Shown here one piece after another: positions 57,107-64,000 of a DNA stretch of 64,000 bases. The notes below the pieces were generated by a model. It saw only the letters and a program-made list of their open reading frames with translations. It did not search any database and was not told the DNA's origin. Numbering within the stretch: the first letter of the stretch is position 1; each line of letters opens with the position of its first letter. The DNA lies in the NCBI RefSeq assembly GCF_030063445.1, contig NZ_JASITD010000018.1, forward strand, positions 39,682 through 103,681, read 5' to 3'. The position numbers and the translations under genes are program-made. This DNA comes from Hymenobacter sp. H14-R3. Its GTDB lineage: Bacteria > Bacteroidota > Bacteroidia > Cytophagales > Hymenobacteraceae.

Positions 57107-58159
57107 GTGAAAACGATTCTATTGCTGGCAGACGACCCGGCCAGCCGGGAGCGCCTTGCCCCCCTGCTGGAGCTGGCCGGCTACGGCGTGCACATCGCCC
57201 CAAACGGCGCGCCCGGCGTGGCCCTGGCGCTGGCCCATCTCCCCGAGCTGGTGCTGTGCGACGTGGGGCTGCCCGTGCTCGATGGCTACGGCGTGCTGGC
57301 GCATTTTATCCAGCACCTGCGCCTGGCGAGCGTTCCTTTTCTACTGCTGGCCAGTTAGTTTGACCACGCCGACCAGCGCCGGGCCGTGGCGCTGGGGGCC
57401 GACGACTACCTCACCCAGTCCCTGGCCGACGACGAGCTGCTGGGGGCCATTGCGGACCGGCTGACCCGCTTCCGCCGCGTGCAGGCCGGCCACGACCTGG
57501 CGGCCCCCGGCGGACTGGGCGAGTTTGTGGCCGATGCCCGCGCTACTGCCCGGCTCGACCACCTCGCGGGCCACCGCCCGGCGCACGCCGTGCGCCGTCG
57601 CCAGGATGTGTACCTCGCGGGCGACGAAGCCACGCGGGCTTATTTTGTGCAGGCCGGCCGCCTGAAAACGCTGAAAGCCAACGCCGAAGGCAAGGTGCTG
57701 ATTACGGGGCTCTACGGCCCCGGCGAGTTTCTGGGCTACCTGCCCCTGCTGGAGCACACACCCCACCACGACTCGGCCGTAGCCATCGACGACTCGGAGC
57801 TGGTTTACATCTCGGGGGAAGATTTTGCCCAGCTGCTGCACCACGCCGAGGTGGGCCCGCAGTTTATGCGCCTGCTGGCGGGGCAGGTGAGCGCACGCGA
57901 GCAGCAGTTGCTCGACATGGCCTACCACTCCGTGCGGCGGCGCGTGGCCGCCGTGCTGCTGCACCTGCACGGGCAGGCCGGCGGCACGGCGGCCACGGCT
58001 CGTGAGCTGGCGCACGAAGACCTGGCCGCCCTGGTGGGCACGGCCCCCGAGTCGCTCATTCGCGCCCTGCGCGAGTTCAGGCAGGCGGGTTTGCTGGAGC
58101 TGACTGCCAAGGCCATGCGCCTGCTGAAGCCCGAAAAGCTGCGGCATACGCCCTGGTAG
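57107..58159 (+). pseudogene. Receiver-CRP/FNR regulator stopped by TAG
   Basis: A 351-codon frame, exactly the length of the intact paralogue at 59036-60088, broken only by TAG at 57356-57358 (codon 84). Before it are KTILLLADDPASRERLAPLL and LCDVGLPVLDGYGVL, with phospho-acceptor Asp52 kept. After it are FDHADQRRAVALGADDYLTQ, a CRP cNMP-fold (RAYFVQAGRLKTLKANAEGK) and a winged helix GTAPESLIRALREFRQAG. Thr82 and Lys104 of the receiver are replaced by Ala and Gln, so its signalling core is degraded as well. A GTG at 57386 could still start the CRP part (257 residues), leaving a possible stand-alone DNA-binding protein. Confidence 0.85.
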
Positions 58160-58293
58160 GGCGCACCTGCTTTGCGACGCAGCGGTTGGTAATAAATCAC
58201 CCCATGCAGCTTCTAGTGGGGCCGACTTTTATGGCTGCGGGCTGCCTGCGGCCCGCTCCTAGCGTTTGCGGCTGCTGGCGGCCGCCTTCTGCC

Positions 58294-58440
58294 ATGAAAC
58301 CAGCCTTCGTAGTGCTCACCGATTTATCGGCGGCCGCCAATTCGGCGCTGACCTACACCACCCGCCTGGCCGCGTGCCTGGCGGGCCGCCTCGTGCTGCT
58401 GCACGCCTACCTGAATATCAATGCTTTAATTGAGCCCGAA
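58294..58440 (+). pseudogene. Universal stress protein, N-terminal remnant
   Basis: The first 49 residues (MKPAFVVLTDLSAAANSALT and LAGRLVLLHAYLNINALIEP) are the start of a UspA domain. Then the similarity ends abruptly at the antiporter fragment, with the ATP-binding Gly-rich loop missing. The frame itself runs on to 58578 without sense. Confidence 0.65.
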
Positions 58441-58735
58441 GTAATACTTGCTCATCACCTTCGTGGTCATCTTTTGCACGCTCGTGGTGCAGGGCCTGAG
58501 CCTGGGCCTGCTGCGCAGCTGAACCGCCGCCCTCAGGGGCCGCCACGCCTGCGACCTGCGCGAGAAGCCCTTCACTAAATCACAACTACTTCAGGAAGAG
58601 CTGATTATATTTGAGCGTAGTGTGCTGCAGGAATTGCAGCAGCAGGAGCGCACCAGCGAGGAGGTACTGCGCAAGCTCGAAAATGAGCTGGATTTGGAGG
58701 AGGCGCGCCTGCTGCTGGACAAGGGCTTGTTTTGA
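58441..58735 (+). pseudogene. Na+/H+ antiporter (CPA1) C-terminal remnant
   Basis: Frame starting at 58445: YLLITFVVIFCTLVVQGLSL is the last membrane helix of CPA1/NhaP antiporters. A TGA (58520-58522) follows; then the same frame continues with the usual cytoplasmic tail, LQEELIIFERSVLQELQQQE and VLRKLENELDLEEARLLL, ending at TGA 58733. About 80% of the protein is missing, so it is a remnant joined to the stress-protein start by deletion. Confidence 0.65.
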
Positions 58736-59035
58736 GGCTGCCAGCCCAGGGGCCCACGCCCGGATGCGCCTTTATATCCTGAGCCAGCTCTCTCCCCAGC
58801 TACCAAAAGGGGCCGGCGGGGGCTTACGCGGCGCTGCGGGCTACTAGCTCCTGGCCCCGTAAAAAGGTCAACCTGCTTAGCTGACTGCCAGCAGGTGGCA
58901 GCCCCTGCCGGTGTGGATAGCATGGTACCCCAAGGTGGCCCAGCACCCTACGTGGCCCCTTGGCGAACGTTATGCTTTCCAGTTACTATTTTATAAACTA
59001 TTTATAATCAGTATTTTAGCTTATAAACTACTAGT
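58736..59035. other. Gap between the antiporter remnant and the regulator gene
   Basis: A 300-bp stretch without gene. The first 240 bp are GC-rich and featureless. The last 60 bp are very AT-rich, with TATAAACTA twice (58992-59000 and 59022-59030) and a palindrome TAAACTACTAGTTTA (59024-59038) that overlaps the regulator's stop codon. It may end the kinase-regulator transcript. Confidence 0.45.
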
Positions 59036-60088
59036 TTACCAGTGCGCGCGGCGCAGCTTTTCGGGCTCCAGCACCCGGATATTTTTGGGCGTCAGCTCAA
59101 TCAGGCCATTCTGGTTGAACTCGCTCAGGGTGCGAATCAGCGACTCGGAGGCGGTGCCCACCATGGCGGCCATGTCCTCGCGGGTGAGCTGGATGGTGGC
59201 CTCGGGGTCGTCGGCCGTGGGCTCGTAAAGGCGCAGCAGCGTGTCGGCCACGCGCCGGCGAATGGAGCTGTAGGCCATGGCCAGCAGCTGCTGCTCGCGC
59301 TCGCCCACGCGGCCCGCCAGCAGGTGAATAAACTGCTGGCTTACGGCCGGGTTGCGCAGTAGCAGCTGCGAAAAGTCATCCTGCGGAATGTAAACCAGCT
59401 CCGAGTCGTCGACGGCCACGGCCGAGTCGATGTGCGGCGTCTGGCCCAGCAGCGCCAGGTAGCCGAAGAACTCGCCGGGGCCGTAGAAGCCGGTAATCAG
59501 CTCCTTGCCGCCCTCGGTGGTTTTCACGGTTTTGATGCGGCCGGACTGCACAAAATACACCCGCGTGGGCTCGTCGCCTTCGAGGTACACGTCCTGCTTG
59601 CGGCGCAGCGGGTGCGCGCGGCGGTCGGCCGAGAGGCCGGCCAGGTTGCCCACGGTGCGGGCATCGTCCAGAAACTCACCCAGGCCGCCGGCTTGCAGGT
59701 CGTAGTCGGGCTGCAGGTGCCGGAAGCGGTCGAGGCGGCCGCTCACGGCACTCAGCAGCTCGTTTTCGCTGAAGGGCTTGGTGAGGTAGTCATCGGCCCC
59801 CAGCTCCATGCCGCGGCGCTGGTCGGCGCGCTCGGTTTTGGCGGTGAGAAAAATGAAGGGCACGCCCGCCAGCTGCGGGTGCTGGTTGAAGATGTGCAGC
59901 ACGCCGAAGCCGTCGAGCACCGGCATCATAATGTCGCAGATAACGAGGTCGGGCCGGGCGGCCAGGGCGTTTTCAACGCCCACTTTGCCGTTTTCGGCAG
60001 TGCGCACGGTGTAGCCGGTGAGCGTAAGCAGCTCGGCCGTGTTTTCCCGGATGAACGTATCGTCCTCAATCAGCAGAATCGTTTTCAT
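59036..60088 (-). CDS. Response regulator with receiver and CRP/FNR-type DNA-binding domains
   Basis: A 350-residue fusion. The receiver (1-120) has Asp9/Asp10, phospho-acceptor Asp52 in VICDIMMPVLDG, Thr82 in FLTAK and Lys104 in LTKPF. The middle is a cyclic-nucleotide-fold domain: DVYLEGDEPTRVYFVQSGRI and LITGFYGPGEFFGYLALLG. The winged helix carries LTREDMAAMVGTASESLIRT with Glu and Arg at the positions that read TGA in CRP/FNR. No N-terminal iron-sulfur cysteines are visible, so oxygen sensing would be indirect, through the kinase. It overlaps the kinase gene by 23 bp and is predicted to bind the TGAY-N4-RTCA sites of this island. Confidence 0.93.
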   Translation of the reverse strand: MKTILLIEDDTFIRENTAELLTLTGYTVRTAENGKVGVENALAARPDLVICDIMMPVLDGFGVLHIFNQHPQLAGVPFIFLTAKTERADQRRGMELGADDYLTKPFSENELLSAVSGRLDRFRHLQPDYDLQAGGLGEFLDDARTVGNLAGLSADRRAHPLRRKQDVYLEGDEPTRVYFVQSGRIKTVKTTEGGKELITGFYGPGEFFGYLALLGQTPHIDSAVAVDDSELVYIPQDDFSQLLLRNPAVSQQFIHLLAGRVGEREQQLLAMAYSSIRRRVADTLLRLYEPTADDPEATIQLTREDMAAMVGTASESLIRTLSEFNQNGLIELTPKNIRVLEPEKLRRAHW

Positions 60089-61676
60089 AGGGAATGGTGA
60101 CGGTGACGGTGGTGCCCTGGCCCAGGGTGCTGCGCAGGGCAATGGTGCCCCGCAACAGCTCCAGGTACTTGGCAATAATGTAGAGGCCCAGCCCGGTGCC
60201 GGGCACGGTGCTCACGCTGCGGGCCCGAAAAAACCGCTCGAACAGGTGCTTCTGGTCTTCTTTGGAAATTCCTACCCCTTGGTCTTCCACGCTCATTACC
60301 AGCTGGTTGGCCTGGCAGCTGGCCCGCACGGTCACCACTGAGTTGTCGCCCGAGTACTTGAGGGCGTTGGAGAGCAGGTTGACCAGGATTTTGCGCAGCA
60401 GCGACGAATCGAGGTGCACCGGGCTGGGGCACTCCACCAGCCGCACAATGGTTTGGCCGGGCTTGCGCAGGCTTTGCACGTCGGCCAGGGTTTCGGTGAG
60501 CAGCGTGGCCGGGTCGAAGGTGGTGGCCCGCGTCTCCATGGTACCCTCCTCGATGCGGCCCACCGAGAGAAACTCTTCCAGGATGGCATTGAGGTGGTTG
60601 ACGGAGGTTTCGATGCGCGCCAGGTGGCGCACGCGCTGGGGCTGCTGGTCGCCGCCGGGATACTTGCCAATGAGCGTGGCCGAGGTGAGCACGGCCGTGA
60701 GCGGCGTGCGAAACTCGTGCGAGGCCATGCTCACGAAGCGCGACTTGAGCTCGCCCAATTCCCGCTCGGCCGCCAGGGCCAGGGCCAGCTCCTGGCCGCG
60801 CTCTTCGAGCTCGGCCAGGGTGCTGAGCAGCGCGTGGGTGCGGTCGGCCACCTTCTGCTCCAGCTCGGCGTTGAGGCGGGCCACGTGCCGGTGCTGGGCA
60901 ATCAGCTCCTGCTCGGCCGCCTGCTTGAGGCTGATGTCGAGAATGTAGGCCACCACGTACAGCTCCTCGTCGAGGTAGAAGTAGCTCAGGCTGACCTCTA
61001 CCGGGAACACGGAGCCGTTGTGGCGCTGGCCCTGCAGCACGCGGTGCACACCCATGCCGCGCACCTCCGGGGTTTGGTTGAACGTTTCGCGCAGCAGCGC
61101 GTGGTGGCGGCCGGCGGCACCGGGCACCAGCACTTCGATGCGCTGGCCCAGCAGCGCGGGCAGGGTGTAGCCAAAAAGCTGCCCGGCCAACTCATTGGCC
61201 GACACCATAATACCGGCCTTATCGCAGACGATGATGCCGATGGTGGCATTGGCAAACACCGCCTCGAAGCGGCGCACGCTGTGGGCCAAGGCGCGCTCGG
61301 CCCGTTGCAGCGGGCTTTGCTCGGTGAGGCACACAAGCAGCGCGGCGCGGCCCTCGGCCTCAAAATGCGTGAGCCGCAAATAGGCCAGAAACGGCTCGCC
61401 GGTGTGGCGGCGGATGGTGGTTTCCAGCTCGTGGTGGCCCTCGCGCTGCGTGAGCTCGCACAGCCCCCGCCACTCGGCCACCGTCCAGGGCGGCGAGCGC
61501 AGCGAGTGGTCGGGGTCGGTGAGGAAGGCTTCTTCTGAGGCGTAGCCCAGCAGCTGCACGGCCATGGGGTTTACCTGCGTAAACCAGCCCAGCTCTACGT
61601 CATAGATACCCACAAATTCGCGGGAGTGCGTGTAGAGCAGGTTGGAGAGAATGGTGGTGTAGGAAGCCGAAAGCAT
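60066..61676 (-). CDS. PAS-domain histidine kinase
   Basis: A 536-residue soluble kinase without membrane helices. Two PAS domains (about 10-125 and 135-255; the second has NATIGIIVCDKAGIMVSANE and YFYLDEELYVVAYILDI) are followed by a coiled coil, a HisKA domain with His320 in FVSMASHEFRTPLTAVLTSA, and a HATPase domain with LRKILVNLLSNALKYSGDNS and GTGLGLYIIAKYLELL. It should phosphorylate the overlapping receiver-CRP protein. PAS ligands (heme, flavin or none) cannot be told from sequence. Its promoter carries the FNR-like site, predicting autoregulation. The ATG at 61676 is the first that fits. Confidence 0.93.
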   Translation of the reverse strand: MLSASYTTILSNLLYTHSREFVGIYDVELGWFTQVNPMAVQLLGYASEEAFLTDPDHSLRSPPWTVAEWRGLCELTQREGHHELETTIRRHTGEPFLAYLRLTHFEAEGRAALLVCLTEQSPLQRAERALAHSVRRFEAVFANATIGIIVCDKAGIMVSANELAGQLFGYTLPALLGQRIEVLVPGAAGRHHALLRETFNQTPEVRGMGVHRVLQGQRHNGSVFPVEVSLSYFYLDEELYVVAYILDISLKQAAEQELIAQHRHVARLNAELEQKVADRTHALLSTLAELEERGQELALALAAERELGELKSRFVSMASHEFRTPLTAVLTSATLIGKYPGGDQQPQRVRHLARIETSVNHLNAILEEFLSVGRIEEGTMETRATTFDPATLLTETLADVQSLRKPGQTIVRLVECPSPVHLDSSLLRKILVNLLSNALKYSGDNSVVTVRASCQANQLVMSVEDQGVGISKEDQKHLFERFFRARSVSTVPGTGLGLYIIAKYLELLRGTIALRSTLGQGTTVTVTIPYENDSAD

Positions 61677-61724
61677 GGGCGGACGTGGGAGGAGCGGGAG
61701 GAGCGGGCTGCACCTCATGCCTAT

Positions 61725-61767
61725 CAAAGGTCGGCAGTGGGCCGGCGGCTACCCATGACGAACGTCA
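61725..61767 (-). promoter_or_regulatory. FNR-like site and -7 box of the histidine kinase operon
   Basis: TGACGAACGTCA (61756-61767) is centred 33 bp from GACCTTTG (61732-61725, minus strand), the same distance and box type as before the BON gene. It starts 80 bp before the kinase ATG. Confidence 0.7.
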
Positions 61768-61995
61768 GGTATTTGCCGGGCGGTCGTCATGTTGGCCGCC
61801 GGCGTGGCCCACTAGCTTTGCGCCCCTGGCAGCCGAAATGTATTGAGAAGCTGCTCGTGCGGCGCGCGGCGTTGGCGGGCCAGCACCGGCTGGGCCTCGC
61901 TACCCGCACCAGCCCCACAGTGCCCACCCGCTGGCCAAGCCAGTCATATTCGGCGGGTTGAACGAGCTTACCGTTGACCTTAACTTGAATTAATA

Positions 61996-62060
61996 TGATA
62001 GATATCAGCCATTTAAGCAGGTAGGCTCATGTTATGAAACGCGACACGGCACTAGTTTTG
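61996..62060 (+). promoter_or_regulatory. FNR-like site and -7 box of the thioredoxin-like gene
   Basis: TGATAGATATCA (61996-62007) matches the classical FNR core TGAT-N4-ATCA. A perfect box TAGTTTTG (62053-62060) lies 55 bp from its centre, as for the upstream site of the BON gene. This supports the start at 62097. Confidence 0.7.
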
Positions 62061-62096
62061 CCGTTGCTTACGTATTCTGCTGCTACTTCCTTTGCC

Positions 62097-62426
62097 ATGC
62101 CCCACTCTACCCCAACTTCCGCCCTGGCCGCCGATGCGGCAGTGCTGCTGGTGCTGCTGCCTACGGTAGGCACGGCCCTGCCGGTGCGGGCGGCCACGCT
62201 GGCGGCGCTCCAGGTGTTGCAGCAGCGGCTGGGGGGGGCTATCCGGGTGCTGTCGGTGGACGATGCCAGCCATCCGGCGGTGGTGCACAGCTTCCAGGCA
62301 ACCACGTTGCCGGCCTTCGTGCTGGTGCGGCAGGGCGTGGAGCTGTGGCGCCAGCAGGGCCTGCCTGAGGGCGAGTTTATTGTGCCCCAGCTGCTGGCCC
62401 GGCTGGCTCCGCCCCCAACGAAATAG
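62097..62426 (+). CDS. Thioredoxin-like protein without CxxC
   Basis: A 109-residue protein with a thioredoxin-like fold: AVLLVLLPTVG in place of the active-site region, then IRVLSVDDASHPAVVHSFQA and TTLPAFVLVRQGVELWRQQG with the cis-Pro-like LPAF. No Cys pair is present, so it is not an oxidoreductase; a scaffold or sensor role is possible. I chose the ATG at 62097, because the promoter box at 62053 lies inside the longer frame that begins at 62034. Confidence 0.75.
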   Translation: MPHSTPTSALAADAAVLLVLLPTVGTALPVRAATLAALQVLQQRLGGAIRVLSVDDASHPAVVHSFQATTLPAFVLVRQGVELWRQQGLPEGEFIVPQLLARLAPPPTK

Positions 62427-62639
62427 CGCCGGGTAAGTGCTGGCGGGTCAGGGGCTGAGGCGCCTGGCCGGCCGGCTGGCCCCGCCCCTACCGGGTAGGC
62501 CACTAGCCAAACTTAGCACATTAATCCGTTGGCAATGGGGCAATTATCAAGCTTATTGCGTAGCTTCACCAACCGTAAGCGCTGCATTGGCCGGGAAGGG
62601 TAACCACCCCGGCGCGCTTTCACTCACTTGCTGCTACTT

Positions 62640-63086
62640 ATGGGCCTGTACCACCTCCTTTACCACAGCCAGGCCTTGCAGCCCTTCGACACGCCGGCCC
62701 TGACGGCCCTGCTGCAACAGGCCCGCGCCTTCAACCGCGAGCACCACCTCTCGGGCCTGCTGCTGCACACGCCCGACGACCGGTTTTTTCAGATTCTGGA
62801 GGGGGAAGAAGCCACGGTGCGGACGCTCTACTACGACCACATCGTGGCCGACCCGCGCCACCACCACTGCCGCCTGGTGGGCGCCGGGGCCTGCGCCGAG
62901 CGCAGCTTTGCCGACTGGAACATGGGCTTCCGCGTGGCCAACGCCCAGGAGCTGCACGCGCTACTGGCCGCCGCCACGCCCCACTCGCTGGTGCTGTTTG
63001 CCCCGCAGCCCCGCGTGCGCCCCGAGCTGCTAAACCTCCTGCTCGATTTTGTGGCCCACCACGAGTTGGAGTCGATTAGCTATTAA
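62640..63086 (+). CDS. BLUF-domain blue-light photoreceptor
   Basis: A 148-residue protein consisting of a BLUF domain and a short helical tail. The flavin-binding residues of the photocycle are all present: Tyr8 in LYHLLYHSQAL, Asn32 in FNREHHLSGLL, Gln51 in RFFQILEGEE, and the Trp/Met in FADWNMGF. BLUF proteins bind FAD and change their hydrogen bonds in blue light. There is no output domain, so it would act by protein contacts, as in PixD. It lies in the redox island, 213 bp after the thioredoxin-like gene. Start: ATG 62640; TTG at 62628 is less likely. Confidence 0.92.
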   Translation: MGLYHLLYHSQALQPFDTPALTALLQQARAFNREHHLSGLLLHTPDDRFFQILEGEEATVRTLYYDHIVADPRHHHCRLVGAGACAERSFADWNMGFRVANAQELHALLAAATPHSLVLFAPQPRVRPELLNLLLDFVAHHELESISY

Positions 63087-63113
63087 CTCCATTTTTGAGT
63101 TAGGCTACGTGCC

Positions 63114-63221
63114 CCGGTCCACCGGCTGCGCCGGCCGACCGGTTATCGCGCGCGCCGCTTGGCCAGTTGGGCGGGTGTCGTTCACGCGGCAACCGGTCGG
63201 CCGGCTGCGCCGGCGGACCGG
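63114..63221. repeat. REPIN-like pair of CCGGTC hairpins
   Basis: Two 13-bp hairpins (63114-63142 and 63193-63221, each with loop TGC) face each other in inverted orientation around a 50-bp spacer. The unit is nearly the same as at 5426-5455. Paired inverted short palindromes are the form of REPINs spread by REP-associated transposases. Confidence 0.7.
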
Positions 63222-63272
63222 GGCGTGCGCAACTAGTAGGAGGCAGACGCTGTGGCTTGTCACCCTGGGGCC

Positions 63273-63315
63273 TGATTTTCGTCATGGGAGCCATTTTAGA
63301 GCGGGCGTAATCTTG
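63273..63315 (+). promoter_or_regulatory. FNR-like site and -7 box of the YflT-like gene
   Basis: TGATTTTCGTCA (63273-63284) is centred exactly 33 bp from TAATCTTG (63308-63315), one mismatch from TAnnTTTG. It lies 74 bp before the start codon. Confidence 0.7.
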
Positions 63316-63388
63316 TAGTGTGCTACTCGCACCGCGCCCGTCGGGCCGGGCGGGCACCACGTTTCCTTTACCCTTATCTCCCTTTCTG

Positions 63389-63937
63389 ATGCAGAACGAA
63401 CCCGTCATGTCCGTCCTCTACGACACTCACGAGCAAGCCGAGCAGGCCGTAGAGGCATTGCAAGCCAGTGGCTACGACCTCCAAAAGCTCTCGATTGTGG
63501 GCCAGGCCGTGCACACCGAAGAAAAGGTGGTGGGCTACTACAACCTCGGCGACCGCATGCTGAGCTGGGGTGGCACCGGCGCGTTTTGGGGCAGCATCTG
63601 GAGCCTGCTGTTCGGCTCCGCTTTCTTCCTGGTGCCGGGGGTGGGGCCGCTGCTGCTGGCCGGCCCGCTGGTATCGGCGCTGGTGCTGGCCCTCGAAGGC
63701 GCGGTGGCGGGCGGCACTATCAGCGCGCTGGCCGGGGCGCTGGCCAGCGTCGGTATTCCCGAAAACAGCGTGCTCGACTACGAGACGGAAATCAAGGCCG
63801 GCAAATTCCTCTTTATTGCCCACGGCACGGCGGCTGAGGTGGCCCGCGCCCACGAAATCCTGGGAGTAAGCCAGCTGGCGGCTGCGCAGCGCTGGCACGC
63901 GCCTCTTATAATCAGCCTGTTATGCGCAGGAACCTAA
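63389..63937 (+). CDS. YflT/DUF1269-like general stress membrane protein
   Basis: A 182-residue protein. The N-terminal part is a YflT-type domain (SVLYDTHEQAEQAVEALQAS, GYDLQKLSIVGQAV). Two Gly-rich hydrophobic helices follow (AFWGSIWSLLFGSAFFLVPG and AVAGGTISALAGALASVGIP), and a last part NSVLDYETEIKAGKFLFIAH with VARAHEILG resembles the repeat of the same family. Members appear in general stress regulons. The ATG at 63389 lies 74 bp after the FNR-like site and box. The last 15 residues look unlike the family. Confidence 0.82.
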   Translation: MQNEPVMSVLYDTHEQAEQAVEALQASGYDLQKLSIVGQAVHTEEKVVGYYNLGDRMLSWGGTGAFWGSIWSLLFGSAFFLVPGVGPLLLAGPLVSALVLALEGAVAGGTISALAGALASVGIPENSVLDYETEIKAGKFLFIAHGTAAEVARAHEILGVSQLAAAQRWHAPLIISLLCAGT

Positions 63938-63954
63938 TCGCCAGCAACTGAGAA

Positions 63955-64000
63955 ATGAACACGACGCTGGCCCAGGCTACGGCCCGGCTCACCACCGTAA
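63955..64000 (+). other. Possible partial gene at the right edge
   Basis: An ATG at 63955 opens a frame (MNTTLAQATARLTTV) to the window edge, 17 bp after the previous gene. The minus strand is also open here, ending at a stop at 63912, with hydrophobic sequence AVAWASVVFISQLLAIRFLR. Too short to decide. Confidence 0.25.

Larger units (their letters stand above)
61677..62096. other. Intergenic stretch between the kinase and the thioredoxin-like gene
   Basis: This holds the kinase promoter, the 61996 site, and a perfect box TAGCTTTG at 61813-61820 on the plus strand with no obvious gene right after it. A short frame to 61961 has no family features. Region 61840-61960 could be a remnant, but I cannot name it. 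Confidence 0.45.

Noticed and set aside
61813..61820. Perfect TAnnTTTG box as promoter of a plus-strand gene
   Set aside because: No gene follows within 200 bp; the thioredoxin-like gene has a better placed box at 62053.

Overview
The window looks like chromosomal DNA of a GC-rich Bacteroidota, most likely a Hymenobacter-type Cytophagales. Evidence: a type IX secretion C-terminal domain, DUF3570/DUF4266/DUF4394/DUF4159 proteins, a CusA protein fused to a TolC domain, a PID-CTERM/exosortase pair, Bacteroidota-type -7 promoter boxes (TAnnTTTG) instead of strong Shine-Dalgarno sites, and one tRNA-Asp without an encoded CCA end. This is inference from gene content; no database was searched.

Left part (1-28 kb): the N-terminus of GatB at the edge, an OmpA/TSP3 envelope protein, an SPFH protein, a SWIM zinc-finger protein and a DUF1963 protein. 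An AcrA-AcrB-OprM efflux operon follows, divergent from an OhrR-Ohr peroxide cassette with three small redox/stress genes behind it. Next come a VIT1-like transporter with a DUF3570 barrel, an operon for thioredoxin, ApbE flavin transferase and a DUF4266 lipoprotein, and a heavy-metal RND operon (His/Cys-rich protein, CusA-TolC fusion, CusB).

Middle part (28-48 kb): a LON-substrate-binding protein, a large secreted DUF4394/T9SS protein, a PID-CTERM protein facing an exosortase and its partner membrane protein, an M48 protease, RsmE, RtcB, a block of lipid genes (acyltransferase, patatin, MBL hydrolase, AccA), tRNA-Asp and an MlaE-MlaF-MlaD lipid transport operon.

Right part (48-64 kb): an accessory island with a redox/low-oxygen and light theme: six-BON protein, DsrE protein, KatG, aquaporin, Acg-type FMN protein, a histidine kinase with a receiver-CRP/FNR regulator, a thioredoxin-like protein, a BLUF photoreceptor and a YflT-like membrane protein. 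The island also holds decayed genes: a TauE/YeeE chimera, a porin tail, a broken cydA, a second receiver-CRP gene stopped by TAG, and universal-stress and Na+/H+ antiporter remnants.

The most interesting signal is in this island. FNR-like dyads (TGAY-N4-RTCA) precede the BON gene (two copies), the kinase gene, the thioredoxin-like gene, the YflT-like gene and the Acg gene. Their centres lie exactly 33 or 55 bp from a candidate -7 box in five of six cases, as expected for class II and class I activator sites. This predicts a local regulon run by the kinase/receiver-CRP pair.

Several families of dispersed palindromes sit between genes: paired CCGGTC hairpins, AACGGAGTG palindromes, a 127-bp inverted repeat and a GGATGGC hairpin. 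No CRISPR array, intact insertion sequence or rRNA gene was seen.
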